64,000 bases of DNA from Lates calcarifer (Eukaryota; Chordata; Actinopteri; Centropomidae). Made by a program: the position numbers and the translations under genes. The DNA is taken from assembly GCF_001640805.2 (NCBI RefSeq), contig NC_066848.1:5392575-5456574 (forward strand), read 5' to 3'. A model generated the notes under the pieces. That model saw only the letters and a program-made list of their open reading frames with translations. It did not search any database and was not told where the DNA came from. Shown piece after piece: positions 40,401 through 53,235 of the stretch (positions within the stretch are counted from its first letter, which is position 1; every line of letters starts with the position of its first letter).

Positions 40401-42543
40401 ATATGCTTGGGAGTGGGTAGAGAGAGTGTGATGAGAAGCCGCTGTTGCCTCGTCCCATGTATGTTTGGCACAGAGCCGTTCTGCTCAGCAGAGTCTCATA
40501 GAGTAGAGAACACAGACTGGAATGGTACATTTGGGACAAAATTACACTGCAAGGCATTGTATCAATTAGATAGATGAATGACCATGGGTTTTAATTAGAA
40601 CACTGGGTACACATTCTACTTCATTATTCAGTGGAACCAAACTAATTCTACTGCCCAACAGCAGCGAGGAGCCCAGCTGCTCCATCAGCACTCTGCCTCT
40701 GATAAGAGCACTGGGACTTTGAAAGGTGGTGACATAAAGAGGAATAATACGGTCTCATCAGAGGGAGGAAAAATCTGGGGAAAAAATGCAATAAACTGGG
40801 TAAAGAACCACAGTACTGCAGTTTCTTTACATCTAAGCATGTCTGCGGACTTTCCCCTCATTGTCCTGAATGACAAACTTCAGAACACATATAATGTGGT
40901 GGGAAATTAGTGTAGTGCAATTCCCCTCAACATAAATGTAAGTCAACTCATTGGCTGGTGGAGGAACTCTCTTTGGACAGGGAGCTCTTTTGCTTCTGTT
41001 TAAAATGCAATTATGTATTTCAGGCTAAGCACTGATTAATCACCTCCTGTATTCAGAAGTCTATACACACCAGCAGGATTTTATTAAAGCCAAAAACTAG
41101 CACTACGTTGTCTCACACCTGGTAACAGGGGTATAATTTTACATTAAAACTGGGTTTCACCAATGACAAGAGACACCTGTGATGTGGTGGCATGTAACAG
41201 CAATGGTGTGCTGTGCAGCCAGTCATCTTTGAAGTCCAGCTCATAGTAAATTAATTTTGAGGGCTGTGGAAGAGGCCAGTGGCTCTGTCCTGCTCTGAAA
41301 AACTGTCAAACCAGTCTGCATTGTGAATCCAGCTGTGCGCTTGTTTTAAAATCTCAGATGAATACAAAATGTATTACTCATGTGAATAAATGTATTACTC
41401 ACCCATTCTCAAAAGCAGTAGGTTTTTGACATGACTCATATAACATTTCTGCTTCACCTCAACCATTATTGCATAAAAACTCACAATAACCCAACTCTCT
41501 CTTGAATGAACAATCATGTGAATGATCACATAGTTTAAGTGACTACTTTGTTTTTGTCATCCTTGATCAAATCCAATTATTGAAAACATTTCCCACTGAC
41601 AGATGTTTCTGACTTTTCTCATTTAAGATATTTCAATCAAGTCAGAGAAAAAATAACTGATTATGACTACAGTGACTCTTGGGATGCAGGCGGTACATAC
41701 AGTAGGTTTGGATAATAACTTTTATATTATATTACGCTGAATCCAGAAACAACTTACTTATGTAATTGCAGGATTCTGTTGCTGCATATAAAATACTTAT
41801 TGATCATAATAATGTCTAAATGATGGAGAGATAAAGCTGCTGTATTAATATGTATATGAACTTAGATCATAAATCTGCCTCCACCACATCTCATTCATCG
41901 ACAGTCTGACCTCTGTTATGCATCACTGATGCAATGCATCTCCTTCCACCATTACTATCCATTACTGACATATGTTGTTCACTGAAAAATTCACTTTAAC
42001 ACATACTGTGGGCAAACTTGCTAATTTCCACATTCTTTGTTTGAACATTAATTTGTATCACAGTAATGGCTGTGTTGTAATATAGAGCAGCATATGGTCC
42101 TAGTTCAGTCTCTGGCATAAAGCATATTGAGAATATGCTTTTACTCCATTCACCTCTTTTTACAGACAAGTACTTTATTTAATATCAACAACAAGGTTAG
42201 ATGACACTGTAGGTAATTAGATGAGAGTCAGTTGATGGCTTTTTAATTGCGCAGCAATACACCACTATGATGAGAAGCAATAAGCGAGTGCCACTGTGTC
42301 CTCTTTGCAAACACAGCACTCCATTACATTCTGGACTCCACTATATTGTAAATGTGACAGGACTGTTATGCTGCATGATAAGATGTAGAGCTACCGCCCC
42401 TTCTTTTATAGTTTTCTCTAGTGAATCTGTCAACCAAACAGTTGTCAGCATTGTTGACATCCTCTGTTCCCCTGTTTTGGCAAAAATGTAAAGCATAGCA
42501 ATGAGAAAATGCTGAAATGGCACTTCCCACCTTCATTTTGTTT

Positions 42544-42569
42544 TCTCTCTCTCTCTCTCTCTCTCTCTC
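42544..42569 (+). repeat. (CT)n microsatellite
   Basis: About 13 CT dinucleotides. The array creates the arginine/glutamate-rich chance frames on the minus strand (42366-42773, 42445-42744). Confidence 0.95.
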
Positions 42570-45286
42570 GCTTTTTTTTGCTAGCTCCAGTTGGCATCTC
42601 GCTAAATTGCACGGTGACCCCAATACCCCACCCCTGCAACACACAAATACGCACAAATGCACACACACATATTGCTGTCTTGTCCCCAAACAGCACTGAC
42701 GGCCCAAAAGATATAAACAAGTTAGTGCTGCACACAGGAGGCAATTTATTGTTGCTCCTCTGCAGTTATCCACCTCTGTAGGTCAAGATCAGAGGTACCT
42801 CGTTGATCTAGGCAAGTCCAAAGGTGATGCTGTGAGGCCGATAAGGTTTCATTCAGATCAAGCGATGTTACAAAAAGACAGAGAAAGGATGAGTTGAGGT
42901 TGTTTCCCTTCACCATGTGAACACAAATGTTTCTCAGGAAAACATAACAGGATTGTTGAAACAACTCCAAACTGGCATTCCTGCATTCCCTGGCAGCCAT
43001 TCAGAACAGATGATATCCGCACCCTGTTGTACTGAGGTAACACAAATAACCCTGACAACTGAAAACTGTATGTACATATCATAGGGATGCAAAGCCCTTA
43101 CTGCATTTGCAATGATGTCTTTGTACTGTAGATATGACTTTGCTACAGTGGAACAGGGAAATGCAGAAAATGTCCTTGAGCTGAAAACAAAGGTACAGTG
43201 TGCTTTCCAGGCTCTAAGCAAGAGCAACCGGCTCAGAAGTACAAAAGCAGGTGGTGGTAATGGATCAGTGGAAAGTCTTAAAGAATTTGGTGCAAAGATA
43301 TTGATCTCTGAAAATAAAGGATAGAAAACAACCAGCTGGCCTTTTCTTCAAATAACTTGTCTCTTGTGATGTGAGTTTCACAAAGAAGGTGAAATCACCG
43401 ACTATAGAGTCAGCCACAGATTTCCTCTGATTCGTAGCTCTCTGTTCCATCTGTTCAGTCAGTCAGCCAATTCAAGGAATCTCCACACAGACTGAGACCA
43501 AAATGGTACATTAACCTGAGACATTAATGAAAGTTATTGACTGATTCAAATGCAAGTGAGATCTGTTGACGTGCCAGCAATGCATTTAAAAAACAGAATT
43601 TAACTGAGGAGAACCAAACACAGTTGAGAAACTGAGAGAACAACTGCTGGCTCTGGTCTGTCATCTATTTTGGAGCTCCACCAGGCAGGAAGGGATTTTT
43701 TTTCCCTGTGACAGTGGTTTCCAAGTTATAGCTACAATATGCAAGTTTTCACTTTGAGGTAGAAAATGTATTGTTAGTCCTGCCCTCCTCCCCCTCAGCT
43801 GGTCAAGTTCCCGCCCCCACACTTGTCACTCATCTTGATGAGCTGTCTACAATGAAACAGCTTCTAGCCTGAGGCTAATGTAACCAGCATCCATAAAGCC
43901 ACCGCAGGTATAGAAGAAGCAGACACTGAGTGCAGATATTCTACAACAAAAAATGAAGCATTTCTGGTGCTACATTTTTTCAAACCGTCTGTCTGCCATA
44001 TGTTTAGCTTTGCTACTTTTTCTTTTTTTAACTTCATTTTGAGTGTTATTGCTATGACTACTGTGCACTTAATGTTATAATTCAACACTTTGCTGAGGTA
44101 TATACACCTTAAAAAAGTTGCTCAAATGTGCAAATCACTGAAAACATAATTTTGGGAAAAATAAAGCCAATGAACTCTCATTTAGTCAGATTTTTTTATG
44201 TTGTAAGTTATTTACATGCTACATGCTTTATTTTAAATCATTCTTATTTTTTCACTCTTCATACATGTTGAGTCATTATTCTTCATCTATAATTTTTATA
44301 AATAAAGAATAATATAACATAGTATTTCTATGGTCTGTGCAGATCACTACATCCTGGAAAACAAAGTGTGAATTAGGGATTTAACTACCCAATAGCCTGA
44401 AATACCCAGAGCTACTTTCCTCAGTAGAGAGTCAGGACACTGGCAAACAAATAATTCACATGAAACAATGCTGAGAAGACCCTCAGAAAAGAGTTCACAC
44501 TTGTCAACTAATTTACACTCACTTAAAAGTAATTTGATTGTAAGATTTGCTCGTGTACCTCAAGCAAGTTTGATTTTGTGTTATTTTATTTAAAATAATT
44601 ATGCTCACCATTTGAAATGTTTTGGTTGATATTATCAACATGTTGTCAGGAACGCTTTACACAAATCAAATTCTGTATTTAGTCATATTTTTCGTGCTGT
44701 TCAAACCAAATAACACTGGAAAATAAAGATACTGTATCTGGGCTTGAAATCAATAACCTGGGAACCTTGTTTTCCTAAAACAAACCCCTACTGCAAATCA
44801 CACAAGTGAAAGAGTCTCTGTGCCACTCACTGATTTGTATGCCATGCTGCAGCTCCGTACATTTTGTGCAGCTGACAGAGGCAAAGATGACTGCAGTCAC
44901 ATGAGGATGCACTTGTGAACAGGGTAGACCTTGCTATAATTATGGTGACTCAGTGCAATGTTGACAGCGTGTCTGTGCTCCGCGCTGCTTATTTTAAAGA
45001 CAGAGAACATAGCTGAGCATCCTATTAAACCATGGATAGAAAATGGCCTTGCCTTTATGTTCTCAGGCAGTGATGGCTCAATTATGAAGGCAACAACCGC
45101 AAGAATGCACTTCCTTTCTAAGATAAATAATAAATTGTGACCTTGTCCTGGACAATAAAAACCGCAGGAAGCAGGGGCTTAGATTTCATTTGAACTTGTG
45201 GGCACATTACTGATCTTCCACCCACAACCATCCCCACCCCCTATCCTTCCAGTACTCCCACGCAAAGCAGCATCAGGTAATAGGCA

Positions 45287-45327
45287 GGGTAATAATCTTT
45301 AGTGTAGGGGTAATAATCTTTAGTGTA
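45287..45327 (+). repeat. 20-bp near-tandem duplication
   Basis: GGGTAATAATCTTTAGTGTA occurs at 45287-45306 and 45308-45327, with one G between the copies. Confidence 0.9.
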
Positions 45328-45440
45328 ACATGTGTTAATGTAAACAGGAGACACCATTTCTCTGAACATTTAAGCAATATATTGCATCCTCTTTGTTATT
45401 GTTATGTCTGTCAAGCTGGCACAGTACACAATGCAATAAC

Positions 45441-45470
45441 AGATTTAACACTCAAAAAGAGTGTTGATTT
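45441..45470. repeat. Short AACACTC/GAGTGTT hairpin
   Basis: AACACTC (45447-45453) and GAGTGTT (45459-45465) flank an A5 loop. The words are the same as in the palindromic cluster near position 780, so the two may be remnants of one family. Confidence 0.35.
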
Positions 45471-46630
45471 TTGTTGTATCAACTGAAGCTTGCTACAAAA
45501 GCTAATGCTAAAACTGTGAGTTGGTGGGTTGTTTTTAGCTGACTTGATCACTACAAACATGATTCCATTCTTGACCTGGTATTTTCTTACATTTGAATAA
45601 TGTAGCTGGCTAATGAAATACCCCTTTGGAAATACTGCTAAGTTAAGTAGCTGGGCATGATAATATAAGCAACTTATGATAGAACAAATAAACACAAATT
45701 TTAATCTAGCACACTTTGCTCTGGTGTATCAGAAAAAAGTAAGCTGTCCTACTTAGTCTTGAGATGCACAATGAACACTATTTGGCCATGTGGAAAAACC
45801 CAGACAGAGGTAAACATCAGACAAAAGATTTGCTCAGTGTATCAGTAGCTCCAAGCAATATTAATGAAGCAACACTTGGCTCTACTAGAGATCTTTGTCA
45901 GGCATTGTCAAATTTCCATCACAAAGTCAAACAAGCAATACATAGACACAAGCACATTCATCACTCAGGTGATTGTGATCTGCATGACTCAGAGGCAATC
46001 CACTCAGGTTGGACCGATCAGGAGTGGAGCTGGACAACACTGCCTGATACTCCCACAAAGGGGACAAAGCATGCCACTGTGAGGAGGGCAAAGACAACCA
46101 GAACCAACATGGGAAACACCACAGCTCAAAGGTTAAACCAAATGTATATCACAAATCATCATGAAAACTACTATATATAAAAATATATGGGGTATGGGGT
46201 TTAGCCAATGGTCAACTGAAGCAATAATCCACTTTGTACTTTAAAATGGGTAAAAGATGTTTTGTTCTTTTTTTCATGAACACCATTACTTTATATCTAT
46301 TTTTTAAGTCAGTAACAAGGCATAATTGAAGACTATTGCATGAACAGTAAAAGTTTGGATGTGTAATGTCAAGAAAAATTCTACTCCTCACTGAACCAGA
46401 TGCATTCACAATACTGGCCCTTTTCTTAAACTTTCACTATTGCACATTATTACTCTGGAATACTGACAGAACCAATGCAAAATAAAACCTCACCTAACAT
46501 TGATCCAAGGATATTAAATATTGATTTCAGCATTATGATGGATCCCAGAAGCAGAAAATAAATTTCATTTGAAAGAGCATATTTAATTCTGTGAACAAAG
46601 ATCATACCCGCTGGCACAAATCAATCAGCT

Positions 46631-46674
46631 GTTCATCATCTTCATCATCATCACCACCACCATCACCACCACAA
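46631..46674 (+). repeat. CAT/CAC trinucleotide-rich tract
   Basis: Imperfect array of CATCATCTTCATCATCATCA followed by CCACCACCATCACCACCAC. Confidence 0.85.
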
Positions 46675-48740
46675 CAAAGATAATGATCGGCTCCATCTCA
46701 CAGGCAAAGAGAATGTGACTTCTGCTAATGAGATCCTTCCTCTAAGGCTATGATTAGGAGTTGGCTGACAGAGATAAAGTGCATATGCTCCTCAGATAAG
46801 ACAATAGATATGCAGGATGAGTCTATTTGCATTATGACCTATGCTGCTCTTCTTCCTGCAGTAGCTCTAAAATTTCATGGAACATCAGAAATATTTTAGA
46901 AATCTCCCATCACTTCCAAATGAAGGAAGACTTAACTGGTGTTTCTAGAAACTTTTTGGTGCAGCCTACAAGCTTCCCAGCTTATTATATTCTGACACAT
47001 GGAAGAATAGATATGATTTAAATGAATAATTTTTCAATTTAAAACCTGTTATTCCAGCATGAAAATGTTGGATTAAGGTGTGCAACATACTGTTGTTTAG
47101 TCTGGCTGTACAATATGTCTGTATTACAACTTGTGAATGATTTATGATGATATTTTCTTGGATGCAGATGGCGTAAATTTTGTTGTATCATTGATTTGAT
47201 TTGTTTGTGATTTTCATTAATAATTTGTGAAGGAGAAGTTTCGAGATAAACTTTTATCGAACAAGGATGTTTTTTGTTCTGCTGAATGCCTTTTAGTTCG
47301 ATTTAATTTATTCTATACACCAAGACAATCCACTCATTATCGGTGCTGTTTCCCTGCTAGTCCTGGGTACATGACTCAAAACAAATGTAGAGAAAAAGTA
47401 GTTTGCTGGTAGAAACTCTGACTGGTACTGATAAGACAGGCAAAGTTTCAGTTTCAACGTGGTAAATATAATCAACTTGCAAACCTCAATATTGTTCATA
47501 AATATTTCAAAAGTGGCACTGATTTTATCATCAGCGAGACCTGTTACATACAGTGTCATTGCTGACTCTCACTGTTTCAACTACTGCTGCTCCCTCCACC
47601 TAACTGCAGCTAAAGTTTACTTCTTTACTACTTTAAAGCAAAAATGCAGGTAAATATTTTTATAACTAGACCTGCTGCCACATTTTTTGTGAAGAAGTAG
47701 CAGAGGGAGGAGAGTACTCGAAGGTCAAGACTTGATTGCAGTGTGCTTGCTGCTGATATTAAGAGTATTAAATTATTTTTTCGTTTAGGTCATTTTGCCG
47801 AAGCAGCTATTATGGATCAAAATTTCTGTGCATTTCCAAGTGCACATCTACTTGGGGAGACCTAAACCTTGAAAGGATTTGATTCCCCAAATAAGGGTGA
47901 GTTCAAACTACTAATGTGTACAGGTATTAAGTCCCTGCTGCATGGATGCTGATATGCAGCCTAAATCCTCAGGTATTGTATGTCCTCAAACTTGTAGCCA
48001 AAGTAAGAAACTCCACTTCCTCTTTGTTTTATTTCCATGTCCTTAGAAGTCATATGAAGCAAACTTCATATAAAAGAGAAAAAGAGGAAGAAAACTGTCA
48101 CCTTGATGTTTCCACTGCAGTTTTTCATTGAAGCCGGTCTCAGAGGACAAGCGCTAAGGAAAACATCATTATGTGGGGAGAAATGTACCGGTAATAAACC
48201 CAAATGGCACTGAGAGGTGCAGTTGTCAACCATGATAAATGGCACCTATGCATCCTGAATGTGTTTGGTGCCCTTGCCATGTTGACTCCCTCTCCTGAGG
48301 GCGGGCTCTCGACTGCTGGGTTTGGCCTGGAGCTCCAACCTTAACCCCTCCACTCGGGGCTCGACGCTGACAGGACTGAGGCAGCACTGAGATCGCCATG
48401 AATTCTGACTCACAATGCTTCACTTATTCTTACATGCACTGTGGTTAAAATGCATTAAAAGTGTTATGTTCTAGGGAAAATACTTTCCTCAAAGAAGGAA
48501 TTGTGTAGAATAATCATGTTTCACAATTGCTACATGACATAAAAGGAAAGGCGTGCTTTGTAATAAACAGTCTTCTATTAGATTTATTTTTACCCATAAT
48601 AGTTTCCTGCCTCTCTTTTTTCTTTTATTTGTCACTGCTGTAAGTGGATTTTCAAGTACATATACAGTGGTTAGATGTAATTTTGTACCTGCTCATGGTA
48701 TTGTATAATAAAATAATACAATTACCACAGCCAGCCTTAA

Positions 48741-48760
48741 TCTACATCTACATCTACATC
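48741..48760 (+). repeat. (CTACAT)n hexamer repeat
   Basis: Three copies of CTACAT in a row. Confidence 0.85.
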
Positions 48761-51464
48761 TTACATTATCAGATTCCGTCTGATGATGATCTCAGGTCAG
48801 ACATCTCATAACAGTAATGAAACATGACAAATAAAATGCTTTATGGTGCTATAAAATGCACAACACACATGCTGAACAATAAATGTTAGCAAATAAAGAA
48901 TAAATAATTTGAAACTAAAGTAATAACATAGCGAAAACAGCTTCTTTTCATCTTCGATAGGTTTCTCAAATTCTATTATACCATTCATGGCCTGTATACA
49001 CAAGCGTCAATGCGTCAAAAATTTTGAATATTTTGAGAGTAGTTTAGAGACATCACTCTGTCTCATTCATTTTGCAAGATTGCGTCAGAGCAGAAATGTC
49101 TAGCTGTAAACTTTTCACACTTTTAAATAAATTGTGTTGGGTTTCATATTCATGTGTGCCCTTGGGAACAAATGTTTGTGTCTTATGTCAGTGCCCTGCC
49201 TCTCTGATCTCCACTCTTTCCTCTCCAGAATCATCTGATACCCAAACAAGCATCTCAGGGGGTCACATTGGGACATGACTTATTTCAGTCACATCCTCAG
49301 TCAATTTACCTAACCAAGATACTTCAAGAGGCTGTAGTCTATAAAGTAGATAGCAGATAGTAACTTCAAATTACTCACATCACACACATAGATCACTATA
49401 TTCAAGCTGCAATTATTTAAAGAAATTCACTAAAAAAAAGAGATGAGAAAACATAAGATATATCTTAATGGAATAAAAACTAGACTGTGATTTACAGTGG
49501 TGCAAAGTACTTCAGCAATGCAGGAGATGAGCAACAATCCCAGCAACTGTGAAAGTATTTAGTAATTAGATACAAAAGAACAGGTGGAATATTAACAATT
49601 TAGGTTTTTTTGTCATTATAGAAAAGACAGGAGCCTCAAACCAAGCATCAAAGATAGAAGTTATTTTGTGGTTACGCAGCCTCACTAAGTGGGTGCTTAC
49701 AGATGCACTGAGCGTTCAGAGTGAGCACACTGTTTGTAGATTGTGTGCCTGTAAGATGAATGCTCCTCGGTAATCTTATAAGACTAAACATTTTTGCTGC
49801 ATGAAGCCCCAGATTCATTTTCATTTGATTCAGAACATTAATATTAAATTGTAGTTTCAGATCCATGCGTAATTATATCCACTTTAGACCGGTCAGCAAG
49901 AGTAGCTTCCATTAAGCAATGTTGATTCATAGCAGACCAGCATGGGGTTTCTAAACAAATACTGAATAAATGAAATGAAAACTGATGTAGTCTGGTGTAC
50001 TGCTGTGAAATAGAATCCACAAGACGTGTCTCAAGTTCGGGGAGAGGGCATGAAAACGGGAAAATGGATGATTATAGAGAAGGCGAATTACATTAGTGTG
50101 TCGAATTAAAGGGACGTCTGGTATATCCAGCTGAGATAGAAGCAAAGAGCATGTGTGAGAGAGGGAAAATGGCATTAGATGAACGCAAAAGACAGGGACA
50201 AAGACATTGTGTGTGAGAGTGAGAGATGCAGAGGAGGAAGGATGAGAGTAAAGGATAAACATGTTGCTAAAAATACTTCCCCACCCCATGAGTTTTTAGT
50301 CTATTGGCATAGACGATGCCTGCTGAAATAAAGCCGTGAGCTTGTTATTGTTATTTCATTATTCCGTGAATTTTGTGTACAGCGTCTACACTGTATCCCA
50401 GGAGGGGAAAGGCTTGACTGAGTTGTTGGCTACTGGAAAAGAGCAAAAGTGCACAATCGACCCACTGAGAGCAAATTAAGGAAAACAACATTAAAATTAT
50501 GTCATTAAGGACCTCTAATGTAATCAAAATATAAAAACTGCCTAGGTATCTGAAACTCTAAATTTATAAAATTATATTAAAATCATAGTGACAAACATCA
50601 AGCACATGAAGAATTTTGATTGCAGAGGGCGCTAATACATATCAGCAGTTGGTGGCAGTAATATCCCTTAAAAAAGAAAAAGAAATCAGCCTCAATTTGA
50701 TGCAAATGACGCAGGTTCCAAAACAAACAAACAAACAAAAAAAATCTTTGTGAATGTTTTAAAAGTTTGGATATGGATTCAGCCCATTTGTTAAGCCCTC
50801 AGGACACACACAATTCACTTTGGTGAGAAATGTTGGATGTAAACAAAACCAAAAAACACATTTTTCAACTCTTCCCTCACTTTTAGACAAAATTCCCCCA
50901 GTCTGAAAATGTTCCAAAAATCTATAGGCCTTCGCCATTTTTATCGGAGATTCCTCCGTGCCTGTGGCAATGCGAGATGCTCTCTCCCAACACCCCAGAG
51001 GCTCAACATACATTAAGTATGATCTCATGCTCAGCCTTGAAACGCTCTGACTTACTAATTCATGTTGTATATTCTTGAAAAGATACTGTAAGCTATACAA
51101 GGAGGACATGACAGTCATATTGTCAGTGGATATAGCTTTGCCAGTTTGTTAAATAAATCTAATATAACCACAATATTTACAGGTGGTTAAACACACAGAG
51201 TGGCTCACAAGGAAAACATAATATCCTTTCTCTCCTGCTGTCAGATATTTTTTTCACTTTAACAGAGCAACTACAGTACCTGCTCTTATATTCTAGCTGT
51301 GTTAAGGTTTGAGAAACACACTACGATTTTATTGTCGCCTGTATGAGATGGTGGTAGTAATGTAACACTTTTCTTCAGTCTCTGAAACAGTCCTGTGACC
51401 TGGATGACTAAGAAGGCTCATACATTGCAGCATATGAACATCCTGAGATTGGTGTCAAGAAATG

Positions 51465-51682
51465 TCACAAAAAACTAAAATGTCAGCCCCATACTGAGAC
51501 TAGAGAAAAAGTCAGGAGATCACCAAAGTTGGTAGTTTTCAACTTCTGGGGACTACACATATAAATATCTGTACCAAATTTCATGCTACTCCTTCTAGAA
51601 GTTGTTGAGATATTTCAGACCAAGTTGTTGAACCAACCAAAACACCAAAAAACACCGTCATCCCTACAGCCATGCCGCTAGC
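51465..51682 (+). repeat. Teleost dispersed repeat family, copy C
   Basis: It shares with copy A AAAGTCAGGAGATCACCAAA, TACCAAATTTCATGC, GTTGTTGAGATATTTCAG and the ending CCATGCCGCTAGC. It has the same orientation as copies A and B. Confidence 0.75.
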
Positions 51683-52380
51683 CTGGTTATCAAAACAGTC
51701 CAAGATTCCAACAACCTGGCCTTATCCAGAAATAGGTTATGCCTGGGCTTCACTATAAAATGATGCAGAATGCACTGATGAAATGCCAGAGTGAGACAGG
51801 GTCAAATCACCACTGATGACCTAAAGCAGAGGAACGACCATATGCACCAGAGGTTGCCAGTATAAATCCCCATTGACATCACAGAGAAAGTACAGCATTT
51901 GTCTTCACTAAACATACACACTTAGCACAACAGAGCTGGGGTTAAGTTCAGTTCTTTAAAGTCGCGAGCCAGCAACACTGCAGAGTAAACCTGGAAATGG
52001 AGGGACCATAGTGTGACTCTTAACCAGACACAGAGATAATTGGTAGCCGAGTAGTTAAATGAGCAAGTGACAAGTCTTAACACAGCTACATAACCATCTA
52101 TCTGTAACAACATTAGAAGAAGAGGATGAACAACCCTGGAAGAAAGTCTCTGCAGCCTTTTCAAGTGCAAAATCACCTCCCTGCAACACAACCACTCAAC
52201 AGAAGAGTGCTCTGACATTGATTAACAGAGACCAAAATACCACCATCCTGCTGATGGGCAAAGGAAGATGCACTGTTGTGCCCAACAAAGCGGACACTGT
52301 ACTCTGACTCTTGAGTGACTGCACTCCTGAGCACTACACATGAAGCAGTAAAGCAAAGTCCCATGACACTAAGATCATCT

Positions 52381-53235
52381 TTTTGCATCACGGAGCGGTT
52401 GCATGCAAGATAATATTTTCACGGACCAGCCGTGGGGCTGGGGTGGGGTGGTGGGTTAAATACCCGGAGTATAGATTCGGCATAAAAAGAAACACACGTT
52501 AAGAACGTAATAAATACAACTCACCATGACGCAGCAGCAGGCAGCATAATCTCTTCACCCACAGTGAAAGGCTTCTTGGCCTCAGCAACGCGGTTAGCAA
52601 CGACGCACGGTGTTCTCAGTGCAGCTACGCTTGTTGCTGTGGTGGCCTCCAAGACTTGCTCGTGTCCTTCTTGTTCACATTTTTTTTTCTTCAAAGAAAC
52701 TTGTCTTTTAATGCAGGGTGCTTTGTCTCTATACGTCGAAGCAGTTTAGAAGGCTCCATTGCTTCATTTGATATCCTGTTGCCACATATTCTGTAGAGGG
52801 GGCCTGGAGCACGTGAATCACCTGTCGCGATAAGGCCGTATTTTAAGGAGAACGCCTGGTATTTCCCACGAAATGCAGTTTTGTTTTTCTTGACAGTCTT
52901 AGGCTTGTCTGCTGTTTCATCATTAGTCCCCTTTCAAAGAAATTCTTCACTGACTTTTTTTGTTTGTTTGTTTGTTTTTGTTTTTGTTTTTTTTACTCAT
53001 TTTAGCTAGTTAGGTAACTTGCTCTATCTGGGCGTGGTAGCCATGACAGCTACAGGTATTTGTCAAGGGGTATTAGGAGGCGCAGACGGATGTAATAGAC
53101 AGCGACTCCGGTCATTTTTCAAAATAAAACACCCCGCAGACTCCAATAGTCAATAAGATGAAATAATATAAATTATTTATTCTTTCTGTGAAGCCGGCAC
53201 CAAATGATCCACGGCCCGGTGGTTGGGGACCGCTG
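52381..53235 (-). mobile_element. Decayed hAT transposon, internally deleted, with one intact terminal end
   Basis: Read on the minus strand, the element opens at 53235 with CAGCGGTCCCCAACC followed by CCGGGCCGTGG. I know these as the terminal sequence of a widespread vertebrate hAT (Charlie-like) family. The other side keeps the subterminal TATTTTCACGGACC near 52410-52425, but the last roughly 15 bases matching the opposite terminus are missing. At about 855 bp the element is far shorter than an autonomous copy. It holds only the first part of a transposase frame before joining the 3' subterminal end. No convincing 8-bp target duplication is seen. A T-rich (GTTT)n tract lies inside at 52958-52991. 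Confidence 0.85.
52520..52927 (-). pseudogene. hAT transposase N-terminal remnant (ZBED5/FAM200-like BED finger), frame broken
   Basis: Translating the minus strand from about 52920 gives a segment resembling the N-terminus of ZBED5/FAM200-type hAT transposases. It includes KYQAFSLKYGLIATGDS, then NRISNEAMEPSKLLRRIETK, then HPALKDKFL and a TGA at 52691-52693. After an adenine-run frameshift, similarity resumes with EATTATSVAALRT, VVANRVAEAKKPFTVGEE and LPAA. The BED finger normally has two cysteines and two histidines. Here the first cysteine position is tyrosine (LYRIC) and the first histidine position is arginine (LLRRIETKH), judged against my memory of the family. With the stop, frameshift and missing catalytic domain, it cannot make an active transposase. 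No host-gene role is implied. Confidence 0.8.

Larger units (their letters stand above)
34345..51464. other. Intergenic gene desert, no gene recognised
   Basis: About 17 kb of AT-rich DNA with microsatellites and short foldbacks. A small GC-rich island lies at about 48280-48370. Around 36930-37190 a less AT-rich stretch with ATGCATTAATG-type homeodomain/POU-like words could be a conserved non-coding element, but that cannot be judged without alignment. The longest frame, 138 residues at 45764-46180, has no recognisable domain. Confidence 0.6.

Noticed and set aside
42366..42773. Overlapping minus-strand frames with RERERE repeats
   Set aside because: They are translations of the (CT)n microsatellite and its flanks in two frames.
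45764..46180. 138-residue open frame on the plus strand
   Set aside because: No recognisable domain, a second overlapping frame at 45864-46082, and no splice or promoter evidence. This length is expected by chance in 64 kb.
52041..52070. tRNA-Ser-like A box (TAGCCGAGTAGTTAAAT)
   Set aside because: No B box follows at the right distance and no cloverleaf can be drawn, so it is not called as a tRNA or SINE.
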